In this document: in pieces, positions 50,770 to 61,237 of the stretch
Layout: every line of letters begins with the position of its first letter
How positions within the stretch are numbered: the stretch's first letter is position 1
Assembly (NCBI GenBank): GCA_951804985.1
Contig: OX638135.1
Location: 41,850,471-41,914,470 of the forward strand
Source of the DNA: Dryomyza anilis
Taxonomy: Eukaryota > Arthropoda > Insecta > Diptera > Dryomyzidae
Direction of reading: 5' to 3'
Length of the DNA stretch: 64,000 nucleotides
The notes under the pieces: generated by a model
The model's input: the letters and a program-made list of their open reading frames with translations, nothing else
Told to the model about the DNA's origin: nothing
Databases searched by the model: none
Translations under genes and position numbers: made by a program

Positions 50770-51214
50770 GGACATGGCTAAACGGACTCGGGATAATTAT
50801 GCTGATCAAGAATATATATACTTTTCCATACCGGACACGCCTCCTAAGGGGCGTTACAATATATGCAAAAATCTCTCATGCATTAAAAAATCTACCAAAA
50901 ATCTAAAATTCTTAAAAAAAAGTTACAAAATTCCACATACAATAAAAAATCTCACAAAAAAACACTCATGCATTAAAAAATCTGAAATAGATAAAAACGC
51001 GAAAAAATGTAGTGTTTTCTATATTAAAAATAATTATATAAAAAAATATTAAAATTCATCACATTTTTCTTGAAATATAATATTTAAAATTCGAAAGCAT
51101 TTACAAAATCAAATAAAGAAATGTACAAGAAAAATCTTACACGGAATTAAAAAATCTTGTCAGATATCTTTTATCTACCGGCAATTCAAAAATCTGACAA
51201 AGTTGGCAGCTATG
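50004..51214. mobile_element. hAT-like element inside mini-me E
   Basis: Ends CATAGCTCCCAAC (50004-50016) and inverse CATAGCTGCCAAC (51202-51214), 12 of 13 matching. The 8-bp direct repeat GGTACAGG flanks it (49996-50003, 51215-51222), and that word is part of mini-me E, which fixes the insertion order. The interior has AAAAATCT-rich words near both ends and holds mini-me D. No transposase. The 8-bp duplication points to hAT (P-type elements also make 8 bp). Confidence 0.85.
50062..50866 (-). mobile_element. mini-me-like element D, nested inside the hAT-like element
   Basis: Inverse orientation to E: CGAGTTGGGAAAGTTAGGTC, GTCGGTCGGGCCCGAC, TACACCTTTGGTGGAGATAT, then the (GACA)n array (50727-50769), GCTGATCAAGAATATATATA and CCTCCTAAGGGGCGTTAC. 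Its start (TATACCCTACACC..GGTATATT) is missing, so it is truncated at 50866. The open frames over the array are not genes. Confidence 0.8.
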
Positions 51215-52806
51215 GGTACAGGGTATATTAAGTTCGTGCAGATATTTTAACGCCCCTTAGGAGGCGTGTCCGGTATGGAAAAGTATATATATTCTTGATC
51301 AGCATAACTACCCGAGTCCGTTTAGCCATGCCCGTCTGTCTGTCCGTCTGCCTGTCTTGCTGTCTGACCGGATACAGAATAACTTGAAAAATACTTGTCG
51401 GAATGCGTTGAAATTTCGTTTCAATATGTTTTAGCCAACAAATGGTTCTGAGTTTGAAAATGAACCAAATCGGTAAACGGACACGTCCACCTCCCATATA
51501 AGTGATTATATATAACTTTTTGGGAACCAATAACTCGAAAAGTATTAGATATATATTTATAAAATTTAAAACATATTATTAGAATTCGCATAAAAATATA
51601 TGTGCCAAAAATGGGCGTGATCCTCCCACATTTGAATTTTTTTAATTTTTTACCGATTTTTGTAGTGGAATTTTTAGTCGTAAATTATTAAAAATTTGCC
51701 CAACAAAATATACCACTAATATATCCAACAAGAGTGTAGGGTATTCCATGGTCAGCCCCGACCGACTAAAAAAGTCCGCCCCAAGTGACCGAACTTACCC
51801 ATGTGACCTAACTTTCCCAACTCGTTATTTCTATTTTCATTATTATTATTCCAATTATTGTTGTTATTATATCTTCGAACATTATAATTCCTATGATTGG
51901 CTTCTGTATTATTCTCGTAGCCATCATTGTAATCGTAATTTATTGTTTGTTGTCTACGCGTACAGTTTTGCTCTGGTTCCGGCTCTGGTTCATTATTTGC
52001 ACATCTGTAATTGGCACATTTTTGACAGTAAGGTATGTTTTTCCGACTGATACATTCGTCCCTCGTATGTCCGTCATTACCGCAAAATGAACATGTAGGA
52101 ATAACTTTATCCCTTTCGTTTGCGAGCATTTCGTGCCCAAATGATCCATTATTGTTTCCTATAGCAATTTTTTCGCATGTTATTTGTGAGGTCCTGTTAT
52201 TGTGCACCTCTGGGGCATTCTGTGTTGTTTCTATTACACGCCCACTTTGTATTATCTTCAGCGTTTCTACTGCTTCCTCTATCAGTGAATCTAGCGAGTT
52301 TGACTTATTATTTAGCATGTGTATTTTCAGTGTGCTGTCTATAAGACCTACTTTAAAAGTCTTTTGTATGGATTTGTCCAGTTCCATTAACATTGTCTCG
52401 TCCCCTGTGCCGTTATATTTTTCTTTTATTAATTCCACCGCATTTGTTTTCAGGACATTTAGGCGTCTTGCAAAAGGTCTAATTTCTTCCGTGGATCTTT
52501 GATAAGCATGCATTATATCATTTATCACTGAGTCTAATAGTATGGTTTTAAGATATGTCCTTTTTATTAGAGTATATAATTCATCTAGTCTGTTAAATTG
52601 AATTCATTTAACTAGTTCAAATGCGTCTCCATATATTCTTAACTTAACACATGATATAAATTCTTGTAACTCTGTTTCGTTCGTAGCCTTTACCGCTAAA
52701 TCACATCCTTGTATGAATCTACATACTTCCGAGGGCAGATCATTGGAATCCGTGCCTGAGAACATCAGAACCACACGGTTCACGGTCTTTGCAAATCTAG
52801 CAAATT

Positions 52807-53178
52807 AACTTTCTCTATATTACTCGGATCACTAGTGAATTTCTATTTAAGTTCAGAATTTTCTCGACAGTTTTTCCATATTTATTTAAAAATTTATTTT
52901 TTGTTTACACCATGTTTTCATTATTTTCCTCAAAACTCACTACAATGCAATGTATTTTATTTCGTCCAATTTCTCCATTTAATTTTGTTGTATCATGTTG
53001 TGATTTCTTTAATTTTCATTGTAGGGTGTCCATTTAAAATACCAGTTAAGATTTAATTTCCAACAAAATTATTTAAATTACCCAATATTAGATTTTATTT
53101 AAATTATTGACTATTTATTTTAAAAAACATATTTAAAATTTTTTTTCTATCTTCCATGTAGAGCGGTTGTTTTTGATT
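52807..53178 (-). other. Gypsy A leader between primer site and gag
   Basis: AT-rich, no ORF with family features on the minus strand. Position alone defines it. Confidence 0.5.
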
Positions 53179-53196
53179 CTAAAACCGGCTTCGCCA
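53179..53196 (-). promoter_or_regulatory. Gypsy A primer-binding site (tRNA-Ser-like)
   Basis: On the minus strand, one base after the LTR end, TGGCGAAGCCGGT matches the complement of an insect tRNA-Ser 3' end (TGGCGCAGCCGGT, as I recall it) at 12 of 13 positions. This is where minus-strand DNA synthesis would start. Confidence 0.6.
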
Positions 53197-53197
53197 A

Positions 53198-53984
53198 TGT
53201 TGAATGTCCCTATTTCATCACCTAAAACAAGACATCTAATGAATAACAACACTTACTTCATTTCCAGTTGTTCCTTTTTATATCACTTTTATTTCATTTC
53301 TTTTTATTGTTCAACTTATGAACTGACTTCTTAATTTAATTACAACCAACTTAAAAACTAAATAACTATAGCTTATATACTAATATTTGATCTAAGTTTC
53401 AATGCTACAGTGTCTTTTGCTGCTTCAGCCTAGAAACATAATTTTGGCCAATCACAGTGTGTTTTTCTGCTTTTGCCCATAAGCATAATTTTAACCAATC
53501 ACAAGTTCCGCAAAGATCTCAAGTTCGATCTGCAACTAGAGTTCTTATCGCTGACCGTGAAAGCAATTCTTGCATAATCAGCAACCCGCGATGACATTGA
53601 ATTTAGGCTATCATCATCTTTGTTTACAAACAAATTGCACCACGTGCTTATATTCTTCAAGCTAGCAACTTGACGCTTCTGCGAATTCGGTTTATAGTTA
53701 CAATTGCGGACTAAGTAAATTGTCGACGCTTATTTTGGCAACGACAAAAAAGTGTGTCATCAAACCAACATCATTCACTTTTTGTTTTAACAACAAAAAG
53801 AATGCGTTTAATATTATTTTAAAAGATAGTAATTTATATTTAGCAACAGCAAATACCCACTAGGAAAATATCAATGAACTGCCACGATATGAGTGAATGT
53901 CATAATGCTGACTCTCAACACTGCTGGCGCTGCACCTGTGTCTTGACGCTCAGGATTGATGTCTACGATATTGGTTGGATGACA
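53198..53984 (-). repeat. Gypsy A 5' LTR (inferred limits)
   Basis: In minus orientation it would begin TGTCATCCAACC (53984) and end ACATTCAACA (53198), giving TG..CA ends of 787 bp beside the primer site. The inner limit is well placed. The outer limit is inferred from the TG and no target duplication was confirmed. It has TG-rich and AT-rich parts but no second copy in the window to confirm it. Confidence 0.5.
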
Positions 53985-54495
53985 TAAAACGGGACAATTA
54001 ATTTAAAAAAAAAATTCCTTTTTGTTGTCCTATAGTAGGATCCACTTTTTTTACTTATTTTGTAGGATTAAATATATATTTACAAGCAAAAAAGTAAATG
54101 TAGGTTAATTGGATTTTGAGTTAAAAATAAGGCTAAATCTTGATTTGAAATAAAGGTTGAAATCATTTTAAGAATTAATGTTAATATTTATTTGAGAATA
54201 GGGGAAATTTCAAGTTAAGGTTTTTATTGAAAAAGCTATGATTCTTAAATTTTGGTTAAAGGTATTTCAAACGTTAAGCCCAAGTCTGCGATTTGAAAGT
54301 AATGATTGATTTCAAAGCATTCGCAAGTTAATATTAAGTGCAATGGCATATTAGGAATAGTTTTATTATTTACTGGTTATGAGGAAATAAAAAATAAGTG
54401 CATGCAGATACATGTATCATTTCATAGTGTTCTAAACTGTGTGGGCGACATATTTACGCAATATAGAATACATAAGTTTTATATACATAAATAAC
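53985..54495. other. Non-coding, AT-rich
   Basis: TTAAGGTTGAAA, ATTTCAAGTTAAGG-type words. No element recognised. Confidence 0.4.
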
Positions 54496-54499
54496 TTTG

Positions 54500-54660
54500 T
54501 TATAATAAAATTTCAATAGGAGGTTTAGATAACCTCATACTCACTGACTACGAGGTTGCGACAACCACATGCTCACCAATTTGGAGGTTGTCACAACATC
54601 ATGATTACCGTTTTGGAGGTTACCACAACCTCATGTTCACCGATTAGGAGGTTGTCACAA
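54500..54660. repeat. 32-bp GAGGTTG/CAACCTC minisatellite, second array
   Basis: ATAATAAAATTTCAATAGGAGGTTTAG then units CTCACCAATTTGGAGGTTGTCACAACATCATG, period 32 bp, about four copies. It shares both the left flank and the unit with 13080-13340. Confidence 0.8.
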
Positions 54661-54678
54661 CAAATAAACAAATGGCAG

Positions 54679-54742
<64 letters not shown>

Positions 54743-54760
54743 GTATATATATATATATAT

Positions 54761-54843
<83 letters not shown>

Positions 54844-54869
54844 GGCCATTTGTTTATTTGTTGTGACAA
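54652..54869. repeat. Large hairpin: 39-bp arms around a (TA)n core
   Basis: The left arm TTGTCACAACAAATAAACAA.. (54652 on) and right arm ending ..TTGTTTATTTGTTGTGACAA (54869) are inverse complements, differing at two adjacent bases (GGCAGG / GGCCTG). The 150-bp core (54685-54836) is almost all TA and so self-complementary. The left arm overlaps the last minisatellite unit, so the arm seems to derive from it. Confidence 0.88.
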
Positions 54870-55163
54870 ATAAATATATATATATATATGTAACGGTGTA
54901 TATTGTAACGGTGTTTTGGTCATCGCTGAGGTATGCTCAGCCGTTGCCAGGGTTTGGAAATAAAAGATCACCAAACTTTTATCTAATATTAAAATTATTA
55001 TTATTTATGGTCTTTCTTTTGTGGTTTCTTTTATAATTCAAGTCTTATAATACTACTTATATAAACTTATTTTATTATTTATATATATACTTCATTTGAT
55101 ATGGTCCTTCCTTTATCATAAAAAGGGAATAGTTGCAATAAAGGATGATGTTGTAAGTTCCAG

Positions 55164-55620
55164 GACCACCAGAGCCGAATACTCAAGCAGAAAGATATCC
55201 TCGGCGTAATGAGTTCCAGGACACGGTAAAAAGTGTGTCCTGGCTTCGGTCACGTAGTGTTTGACCACCAGAGCCGAATACACAAGGATAAAGATATCCT
55301 CGGCGTAATGAGTTCCAGGACACGGTAAAAAGTGTGTCCTGGCTTCGGTTACGTAGTGTTTGACCACCAGAGCCGAATACACAAGGATAAAGATATCCTC
55401 GGCGTAATGAGTTCCAGGACACGGTAAAAGGTGTGTCGTGAGCACCAGAGCTGAATACACAATGATAAAGATATCCTCGGCGTAATGAGTTCCAGGACAC
55501 GGTAAAAGTGTGCCCTGGCTTCGGTCACGTAGTGTTTGACCACCAGAGCCGAATACACAAGGATAAAGATATCCTTGGCGTAAGTGACGTTCACGTAGAT
55601 CTTGACACTTCCACCAATTA
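55164..55620. repeat. 99-bp tandem repeat, five units
   Basis: GACCACCAGAGCCGAATACA.. starts at 55164, 55263, 55362, 55439 and 55538. Unit length is 99 bp, except the third unit, which is 77 bp because it lost CCTGGCTTCGGTCACGTAGT. Similarity is high, so the array is recent. The apparent reverse-strand proteins (repeated VSWNSLRRGYL, YSALVVKHYVTEAR) are translations of the array and not genes. It lies in the presumed 3' LTR or UTR of gypsy B. Confidence 0.93.
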
Positions 55621-56049
55621 TATGTTGTGTTTGCTTCGAAGATCGGCTGTCGACTGCCTGCCTTTCTGTTCTAACTGGCTGCTTTTATAGTAAATGGAAT
55701 TGTTTGTGTAGTTGCACAAACAATGCTTTGAGTGGTTATTTGTTACTATCGTGTTTTTGTTTTTGCCAGAGCCGGTTTTTGTGTGCGTCGTGCGCCTATT
55801 CTGTGGCCGGCGTTATTGTTGTTGCAGTCTGTACGTTGTTTGTGTAATTATTGGCGTTTATGCTTTGAATGCTTATTTGAAAAATTACCCTTTTTTAAAT
55901 ATATATAATTAAAAAAACAAATTCTTCTATTTTTTTAAAATTTTTAATGATAGAGAAAAAAAACAAAAGTAGTTCTTAAATTATTCAAAATGCAACTAAA
56001 ATAATTCTTACAAAATACATCATGTTTACTTCATTAATTGGTACGCAAC

Positions 56050-57142
56050 CTCGTTGGCAATCTTTAACTGAACGATGTCTTCGTTTAGCGGTACCACGAT
56101 CACCCGCCGCTGGTTCCACATAAACAACCAGCGATGACGTCCCTTAGTCATTGGTCGCTTTATTTTTAGGATGTTCGGTAAGGCTCAGCATCTGGTACTC
56201 TACACTCGTGTTTTGTGTAGATGACTCTTGCTTCGAGTTGTTGGTTATGTTTAGGTTTGCTCCTTCGTTCGTTGGTATCACCTGTTTTGGTTCGACTTCT
56301 TTTGAGGCTTTTATTCCGTGTGTGGTTGTCGTCTTCTCTTGTTCGGCTGCGGTTTTTCGCGTGTTGTTTGGGACCGCTCTTGTTCGGCTTCGGTTATCTG
56401 CTGTTTGTCGCTTGTTGCTTTGGCCTGCTATTGTTCGGCTCCGGTTGTCTGCTGTTTGTCGCGTTTTGCTTTGGCCTGCTCCTGTTCGGCTTCAAGTCAC
56501 CAGTTGGTGGTGACTTGACAAGCTGCACCAAATCGTCGCTGGTAGCGAAGAGCGCAACGTCTCGCCAATAGGTGCCCAATATCACCATTGACTTCGGCGA
56601 TTGTTCTTTTGGGTTGAACCCGATCTGGCCAGGTTACTTTTCAATTTCTGCTCCTTTGACGCTGTTTTGGGTGGCGATGATGAAGATGATGAGGAACTTA
56701 ACTCTAAGTCCTTTGCCAAAGGAGACGTCGCAGAGTTTTGCAATTTTGGTTGTCTGGGTGGCACGATGGCGGTGGTTTTAATGTGCGATAAGATGCTACA
56801 GGCTGGTATTACGACCACTGAATGTATGTATGCCTTTGCTTCCTGGCGACCCTGATCTGCGACGTCTGGCTGTGGTTGTTTTTGTTCACTCGCACGTGGT
56901 CGTTTGGCTACCGTCGCTGTTCCTACTTCCTTGTGTGGTGATCGTTTTTGAAGGACTCCCGGCGCCTTAGGGTGTTGTGCAGGCCAGGACGCTGTTTGAC
57001 AATGACTAATGCGATGTCGTGGTGCCGGTTTATTTTCCATTTCCGGGGCATGAGCACGAGGCAGTTCCTTCAGCGCTACTGTCCTTGCCTGAGTCGGTGG
57101 TCCTGATTTTCTCGGATTTTTATCTGGCTGGAGCTCCGGCAT
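56050..57142 (-). pseudogene. Gypsy B 3' coding region: Pro/Ser/Lys-rich tail
   Basis: The 186-residue frame (57142-56582) is Pro/Gln/Arg-rich with an LSSSSSSSSPPK tract, disordered in look. Further left, shifted frames have a 17-residue repeat (EPNNSRPKQ.ATNSRQP, 56340-56492) and a short conserved-looking end with RWLFMWNQRRVIVVPLNEDI (56160-56060). It follows the integrase GPY module, so it may be the low-complexity pol C-terminus or a third ORF. No envelope features were seen. Confidence 0.4.
56340..56492. repeat. 51-bp in-frame tandem repeat
   Basis: TGTTCGGCTTCGGTTATCTG units start at 56381, 56432 and 56483, with a shorter diverged one at 56340. 51 bp is 17 codons, so length change keeps the frame of the minus-strand protein. 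Confidence 0.85.
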
Positions 57143-57349
57143 GATAAAAATCCGAGATTGGCTACCGCCGTATATATATATATATATTTTTTCTATTCTT
57201 TATATATTTGTTTTATCTATTAATTAATCCTCATGGGTAGCGTTCGCAGCTTCCTCCCCAATGTATTCGTCCGTAACCGCAGCGCATGTTTTTATATCCT
57301 TAATATGGACCTTGTTTTGTCTTTTTCTTCCAATGTTAGGGGATATATA

Positions 57350-57646
57350 TTATTTTATTTTTACCGGACCTTCGTACCTAGGGGCAAGTTTTTGTGCGAA
57401 AGGAGGATAACTGATGTTCTCGAATGTACACCTGGTCACCAACTCTTGGTTTCCAGGATCTTCTTCGTTGATCATAACGTTGTTTTTGCTTTTGCGACGC
57501 TTTAGATGCGTTTTTCCGAACCAAGTCGTAGAGTTTTTCGAGGTTCCTGTGATTATTTGGTTCCTCGGGGTACATCCTTTTACATCAACATGTTCATAGC
57601 ATTGTCCCAACGCTTCACGTTGGCAACAATGATAATAATTTGGCAA
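57350..57646 (-). pseudogene. Gypsy B integrase C-terminal module
   Basis: Two frames share the signal: KQRYDQRRRSWKPRVGDQVY, then (frameshifted) LAPRYEGPVKIK. The order of a basic stretch, VGDxV, LxPRYEGP and V.I is the GPY/F module of gypsy integrases. Confidence 0.7.
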
Positions 57647-57649
57647 GCG

Positions 57650-58045
57650 CTAAAGCTTTACTTAGACCACACCTCTTTCAAGTTAGCTTGCACAGTTATT
57701 AGTGGCTTGAAATATAATTTATCATTGCATGATTAGAGGGCTATGTTAAAATAAGCAGAGCAGCGTTTGCCAACAATTCTGATATTTCGCAATTGGTGTC
57801 AGCCAAAAAATGCAAATCGGACTTTCTTCAAAAGTCACGTACACCAAAATTGAGTGAAAGTGATAATTCACTAGAACATTATGAAAATAGAATTTAAGAA
57901 AAGCTTGCAACGAAGGTATTGTTAAGATCTTTCATTGCAATTTAAAAGATTGTAGTTTAGTCAACCTCAAGTGGATGTAGTGTTAAATAAAAAGTAACAT
58001 TAACATTTAAAAGTAAATATAAAAGTGTAAAGTTATTTCAACAGT
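57650..58045 (+). other. Foreign AT-rich segment inside gypsy B integrase
   Basis: Between the integrase core and the C-terminal module the sequence loses gypsy character. A plus-strand stretch (57750-57890) reads FANNSDISQLVSAKKCKSDF and KSRTPKLSESDNSLEHYENR with a stop after it. It looks coding but is unrecognised. It may be an insertion or a replacement. Confidence 0.35.
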
Positions 58046-58980
58046 GGAAAACATTAGGAAACGATGCCGAAAAGTATTAATGGCGAAAGCCATCTCGGCC
58101 AGCGCTTTATCCCATGTTATATGCTTTCCATTTGCCTGTTGCCCCATCATGGCTTTTAGCACGCGATTTACCCGCTCCGTCGGGTTTTTCTGCGGGGTGT
58201 AGGGTGCGGTAATGTGGTGTTTATCGTTATACTATTCTATGTAGGTTTTTACTGTCGAGCTTACATATTGTGATCCGTTGACACAAATATTTTCGGGCAT
58301 CCAAATCGGTAAATTATTTTTCCTTTAATCCTTGAATTACGGCTCTGCTGGTGGCTTTCCTTACTGGGATGAGTTCCACCCATTTCGTAAATTTGTCCAC
58401 AAACACTATCAACATCGTATTTCCTTTACGGGATCGGGGAAGAGGTCCCATGAAATCGGAGCATACCACATCCCAGGGATGGTCTGCTACCAGGGTATTC
58501 ATAAATCCGGCTGGTTTTCGGTTGTCTGGTTTATACTTGCTGCAAGCCTCACATGAACTTAAAAATTTTTTAATGTCTGCTTTCATTTTAGTCCAGAAGT
58601 AGGATTCTCTTGCCCGGTTTAGCGTTTTTTCTATCTCCAGATGTCCTGACTCTGGTCTAGAGTGAAGTTCTTCGAGTACCTCCAGCCTTGCACGTTTAGG
58701 TACACACAGACGCCATTCTCGCGCTTTTGTGCCGTCATTTCGGGGTGGAAAATGTCGAAAAACTCGGTTATCCATCAGTCGGAAATCGGGGTATTGTTCC
58801 GGGTATTTCGTGGTATTTTGGCGCAGTTTATCATACCATGGCTCTGGTTCTGTAGAGGTCAACAACGTTTCCGCATCCCCGTGCATTGGTAGTGGGTCTC
58901 TCGACAGGGTGGGTCTATCGATATTCCACATCGAAATCGAATTGTTGGAGCTCCAATGCCCACCTTGCCAACCTTCCACT
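58046..58980 (-). pseudogene. Gypsy B integrase, zinc finger and core
   Basis: HSRPESGHLEIEKTL and CEACSKYKPDN (about 58540-58650) form the HHCC finger. HPWDVVCSDFMGPLPRSRKG (about 58440-58480) carries the first catalytic Asp. Past a frameshift near 58315 come the second Asp region and TPQKNPTERVNRVLKAM (58210-58150) with the catalytic Glu. A stop and shifts around 58230-58320 break the core. Confidence 0.82.
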
Positions 58981-59345
58981 CGGATTTTGAAGGGTATGTA
59001 GCCATTTTAGGGAGTGATGATCGGTGATTACGGTGAATTTGTACCCTTCGAGATATGGACGGGTTTTTCGGATCCCCAGAGGATTGCCAGGCATTCTTTT
59101 TCCGTCGCCGAATACTTCCTTTCCAATTCATTTAAAGACCAGCTGGCATACGCTACTACACGTTCTTGACCATCCTCTCTTTGAAAAAGTACGGCACCTA
59201 GCCCTTCGTTGCTCGCATCTGTCTGTAAATAGAACGGGATATAGAAGTCAGGACATCTTAGTACTGGGGCTGATGTGAGCCTCTGTTTCAGACTTTTAAT
59301 TCTTCCTCTTGTGCCGTCCCCATTGCCATTTTACTTTCTATTTCA
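58900..59345 (-). pseudogene. Gypsy B RNase H, frameshifted
   Basis: [20 protein letters not shown] (about 59150-59095), then in the next frame [12 protein letters not shown] (about 59030-59000) and [12 protein letters not shown] (about 58965-58935). The longer frames printed here (58859-59131) are out of register. A frameshift lies near 59080. Confidence 0.75.
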
Positions 59346-59519
59346 GAAGCTTAGTTAATCTGCGATACCATGAAGCTACGTCCAATACCCTGCGTAATTC
59401 TTTCAGCGTAATGGGAGCCTTAAGCTCCTGAATGGCAGTCACTACATGTCCTAGATAGGTCAATTGGGTTCTGCAAAATTCGCACTTTTCGAAGTTAAGC
59501 ATCATATTTGCCCGCGCTA

Positions 59520-59945
59520 GCCGCGTTTATACTTCCTTCAGGTTGGCTATATGTTCTTCAAATGTTTTCCCTAGGACAATTATGTCATCTAAATATGCAA
59601 ACGCATGTGGCTCCTTTGAAACCCCGATGATTGTATCCAAAGCTCGTTGTAAGGTGACGGGCGCGGAATGCAAGCCGAATGGTATTACGTGCCATTGGTA
59701 CAATCCACGACCTGGTACCGTAAATGCGGTAAAAGGTTTCGACTCTTCTCTAAGCGGAATTTGCCAGTACCCCTGTTTTAGGTCCAAAGTTCATTTTAAT
59801 TTATCCAGTATCGCGTGATTTATGGCGTCCTTGAATGTAGCCGCATTTAATTTCCGAAAATCTACACAGAGCCTCAACGTTCCCTGTTTTTTACGTACCA
59901 ATACAATTGGTGCGCTATAGGCACTTTTTGAGGGTTCTAACTAAC
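59520..59945 (-). pseudogene. Gypsy B reverse transcriptase
   Basis: APIVLVRKKQGTLRLCVDFR (about 59910-59850), MDLKQGYWQIPL with the first Asp (59787 on), FTVPGRGLYQWHVIPFGLHS and YLDDIIVL at 59575-59595 are the RT landmarks. Both YLDD aspartates are kept. A stop sits near 59790-59795, and the start at 59787 is a Met inside the domain. Confidence 0.85.
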
Positions 59946-60131
59946 TCCTAAGTCCTTAACTAACTCCTCAATTTCCGAATCAATAATCTTTTGTATTGCC
60001 GGATTAAGTGGGTAATATCTTTGTTTAATGGGTTCATTGGTCTTTGGTCTGATTTGGTGCGTATTCAAATTACACGGTCCGTTTATTTGCTGAAATACGG
60101 TGGTCCATTCTGACAAAAAGTTGTTTAAGGT

Positions 60132-60533
60132 TTAGCTTTCAATAGGGTTTAAGTGATCATGTTCCACTAGGGTCAAATTTCGTTCGAGGGTTTTGCTAGT
60201 ATCAAATAGTTTATTCGTAAGGGATGCCCCTAATATCGAGAGGTTCAGACCCATTTTTCGCAAGATATCCATCCCGAACACCATTTCCTCCGCCAAATTC
60301 GGAAGGTACGCCAACCAATGTGGTTCGTCAAAACTAGCTACCCGTATTCTAACTACATACTGCTCCTGACTGCCAACAGTTGTACCATCTGCTAATTGCA
60401 CACTACGGTTAACGATTCTTTTCTCGGTTTCCGTTTCGAGTAGTGTGTGTCGCACCGCATCTCCGATGTAAGACATTGTAGCACCCGTATCGACCAATAC
60501 TTTAATGTGTTCATTGTTTGCATTTACGCGCAT
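60132..60533 (-). pseudogene. Gypsy B aspartic protease
   Basis: VLVDTGATMSYIG (about 60500-60465) is the active-site motif. FGMDILRKMGL (about 60275-60245) is the C-terminal conserved motif. The frame is open for 133 residues but has no proper link to gag. Confidence 0.82.
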
Positions 60534-60704
60534 GGTAATTCGCTCATGGACATTTTTTATGCCAGTGTCGTGGTTATCTTCGAGAGCTGGTATACCAATT
60601 ATGTTTTCCGCGTGGTTTTCCTGGGGACCTTCGAGTTCTTCAGGATACTCGTGCCCCCGTCTGGAACATTCGGTGAAGTGTGTCGATTCATGGCTGAGAC
60701 CGTG

Positions 60705-61237
60705 TTACGTGTGTGGCCGGTTCTGCCGCCCCTCCTCAGTTCGAACAAACTCGTATTCATCTGTGAGACTCATTAATTGGTCTAACGTCGTGAATGAGCT
60801 ACGGCTAATAAATAGTCGATATTCTGGCCTGAGAACATCGTACACACGATCTGTGAAATCATGATGTCGTAGGCGTGGATGCTGCTCCTTCAGACATGCG
60901 TGATGACCTACCCTTTCCTCACTTTTATTAGTTTCTGACAATAATTGTATTAGGTCTTCCGTTGATTTCCGTCCACTCCTATTTTTAAGGAAAAAAGACA
61001 GTCGTTTCCGTAGCTCGTCAACTGTAGAATCCTCGGTGTAGAGTCCCAATTGACTCATTTCTCTGACAAGAGCCTCTTTTTTTTTAAGGTGTAGATCCTC
61101 GATAAAGAATCAGGCCCCAACAGTAGCCGTGTTTCGGTTTTTGCTGGGGACGTTCCCTTATTGCGGGTTTTGCCCCCGATTTCTAGTTGGTTTCGTTTCT
61201 TTGTCGGTGACGGTTGTTTTTGTTTAAGCGCATACAT
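60705..61237 (-). pseudogene. Gypsy B gag
   Basis: A basic N-terminal frame (61237-61055, KQKQPSPTKKRNQLEIGGK) overlaps the start of a second frame (61058-60705). The second frame has a SAP-like LYTEDSTVDELRKRLSFFL and then a capsid-like helical part with LRPEYRLFISRSSFTTLDQL. The zinc-finger end is not seen before 60705. Gag would coat the element RNA. Confidence 0.65.

Larger units (their letters stand above)
49978..51826 (+). mobile_element. mini-me-like element E, interrupted by a hAT-like element
   Basis: The left piece, 49978-50003 (TATACTCTACACCTATGAGG), is the usual start. The rest resumes at 51223 (GTATATT) and runs through CGCCCCTTAGGAGGCGTGTC, the TTCTTGATCAGCATAAC core, a short (GTCY)n (51332-51350) and CCCCGACCGAC to TTTCCCAACTCG at 51826. 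It inserted in the Asn-rich part of gypsy A gag. Confidence 0.8.
49721..52806 (-). pseudogene. Gypsy A gag, split by nested insertions
   Basis: The right part (about 52806-51830) encodes a capsid-like helical region (frames on both sides of a stop near 52612) and an intact CX2CX4HX4C zinc knuckle (CSFCGNDGHTRDEC, residues 146-159 of the 52528 frame). A low-complexity Asn/Arg tail (YNNNNNWNNNNENRN) follows. The left part (49980-49721) continues the Asn tail and has a second Cys cluster, CKWCASLGLTLENC. Between them lie mini-me E and its contents (49978-51826). The open frame's last residues after NNELGK are translation of the mini-me. Gag packages the element RNA. Confidence 0.82.
54889..61237 (-). 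mobile_element. Ty3/gypsy LTR retrotransposon B, decayed
   Basis: From right to left: gag (61237-60705), protease (60533-60132), reverse transcriptase (about 59940-59520), RNase H (about 59140-58920), integrase (58980-58050) and a GPY-type module (57400-57350). Then there is a 3' region with tandem repeats. Possible 3' LTR edge: TGTAACGGTG occurs twice at 54889 and 54904. No 5' LTR was recognised right of 61237. Frameshifts and stops are present in nearly every domain. It is unrelated in detail to gypsy A. Confidence 0.82.

Noticed and set aside
53634..53662. CACCACGTGCT word shared by the gypsy A LTR and 44320-44332 as evidence of the missing 3' LTR
   Set aside because: Only 11 bases match before the sequences diverge; chance cannot be excluded.
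55116..55594. Repetitive secreted-like proteins with VSWNSLRRGYL or YSALVVKHYVTEAR units on the minus strand
   Set aside because: Three overlapping frames exist because a 99-bp (33-codon) array lacks stops. No start, splice or homology support.
56151..56571. Hydrophobic plus-strand frames resembling membrane proteins (RLSAVCRLLLWPA)
   Set aside because: Antisense of the gypsy B Pro/Arg/Ser-rich region and its 51-bp repeat.
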